The notes under the pieces: model-generated | What the model saw: only the letters and a program-made list of their open reading frames with translations | Database searches by the model: none | Told to the model about the DNA's origin: nothing | From: Buchnera aphidicola (Hyperomyzus lactucae) | GTDB taxonomy: Bacteria; Pseudomonadota; Gammaproteobacteria; Enterobacterales; Enterobacteriaceae | Direction: 5' to 3' | DNA length: 64,000 bases | Assembly: GCF_005081705.1 (NCBI RefSeq) | Contig: NZ_CP034876.1 | Location: 71,236 to 135,235 of the forward strand | Shown here: positions 63,484-64,000 of the stretch, one piece after another | Position numbering within the stretch: the stretch's first letter is position 1 | Layout of the letters: the number at the start of each line of letters is the position of its first letter | Made by a program: the position numbers and the translations under genes

Positions 63484-64000
63484 ATGAAATTCAGTGAAAA
63501 ATGGCTGCGTGAATGGATAAATCCAAAAGTTAATAGTAGCATCTTACATGAACAAATTTCTAATTCTGGTATTGAAGTCGAATATGTAAAGAAATTTGAG
63601 CCCATTATTCGTGGTGTTTTTGTTGGTAAAATCGTTCAATGTACTTTACATAATCAATCAAATAAGTTGAAAGTAGTTAAAGTAGATATAGGTAGAAAAC
63701 AATTATTAAACATCGTATGTGGAGCGATGAATTGTCGTCATGGTATTAAAGTTTTAGTGGCTACTATTGGTGCTGTTTTGCCTAATAATGTAAAAATTGA
63801 AATGGTATTGTTGAAAGGACAATTTTCTGAAGGAATGCTTTGTTCCTATTTTGATTTAGGTATGTTTTATAGTAATAAAATTATCGAATGCTCTCTAGAA
63901 ACACCCATAGGTACCAATATTAATAATTATTTATCATTAAAAGATAATATTATTGAGGTGTCTGTTACATCTAATCGTCCAGATGGTTTAAGTATTTTAG
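63484..64000 (+). CDS. pheT: Phenylalanyl-tRNA synthetase beta subunit (5' part)
   Basis: Starts at ATG 63484 after GTGAGAA and stays open to the window end (172 codons of about 795). MKFSEKWLREWINPKV is the typical start. The tRNA-binding OB fold is visible: IVQCTLHNQSNKLKVVKVDIG, then IVCGAMNCRHGIKVLVATIGAVLP and GQFSEGMLCSYFDLG. Its editing domain (B3/B4) lies beyond the window and cannot be judged. Confidence 0.95.
   Translation, partial: MKFSEKWLREWINPKVNSSILHEQISNSGIEVEYVKKFEPIIRGVFVGKIVQCTLHNQSNKLKVVKVDIGRKQLLNIVCGAMNCRHGIKVLVATIGAVLPNNVKIEMVLLKGQFSEGMLCSYFDLGMFYSNKIIECSLETPIGTNINNYLSLKDNIIEVSVTSNRPDGLSIL

Overview
The window is a chromosomal segment of an aphid endosymbiont, almost certainly Buchnera aphidicola (Gammaproteobacteria, close to Escherichia coli). 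The evidence is strong AT bias, long A tracts inside genes, E. coli-like proteins encoded with few or no paralogues, an almost complete lack of mobile DNA, and an E. coli-derived gene order: cysK, ligA, gltX, the fli cluster, rpmGB, tamB, ppa, pmbA, rnpB, fabB, talA-tkt, dapE, dapA, aroC, the his operon, gnd, dcd, metG, rsxABCDGE, nth, priA, tyrS, sufA, ydiK, aroH, thrS-infC-rpmI-rplT-pheST. I see no insertion sequence, prophage, CRISPR array, toxin-antitoxin pair or recent horizontal transfer.

Layout. 1-5.3 kb: cysK (minus), ligA, a Val-Lys tRNA pair, gltX and tRNA-Ala. 5.3-15.9 kb: a flagellar basal-body and export block (fliE minus; fliF to fliR plus), with fliO and fliP joined in one reading frame. 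No flagellin or motor genes lie here, and FliG and FliM have lost the residues used for torque and chemotaxis, which fits a basal body kept for protein export. 16-24.4 kb: rpmG/rpmB, tamB, ppa, pmbA, the RNase P RNA, rsmI and fabB. 24.6-31.6 kb: the non-oxidative pentose phosphate enzymes talA and tkt, lysine synthesis (dapE, dapA), a miniature bamC and aroC. 31.8-41.7 kb: smrB, the full histidine operon hisGDCBHAFIE and gnd. 41.9-54.5 kb: dcd, metG, tilS with tRNA-Val(GAC), ribE, rsxABCDGE, nth and priA. 54.6-64 kb: tyrS, sufA, ydiK, aroH and the translation cluster thrS-infC-rpmI-rplT-pheS-pheT (pheT runs off the end).

How the genes work together. Amino-acid supply to the host is prominent (His, Lys, chorismate/aromatic and Cys steps), next to sugar-phosphate routes that give erythrose-4-phosphate, ribose-5-phosphate and NADPH (talA, tkt, gnd), and a set of translation genes. 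Regulation looks reduced: the hairpins before hisG and pheS survive, but no His-rich or Phe-rich leader peptide is visible.

The most interesting signals are full-length genes with erased active sites: a PriA that has lost its helicase motifs but keeps all eight zinc cysteines, a ThrRS that has lost all four editing residues, and a FliG that has lost all five torque residues. Two genes, fabB and rsxC, are broken only by a one-base shift inside a long A tract, which slippage could repair.
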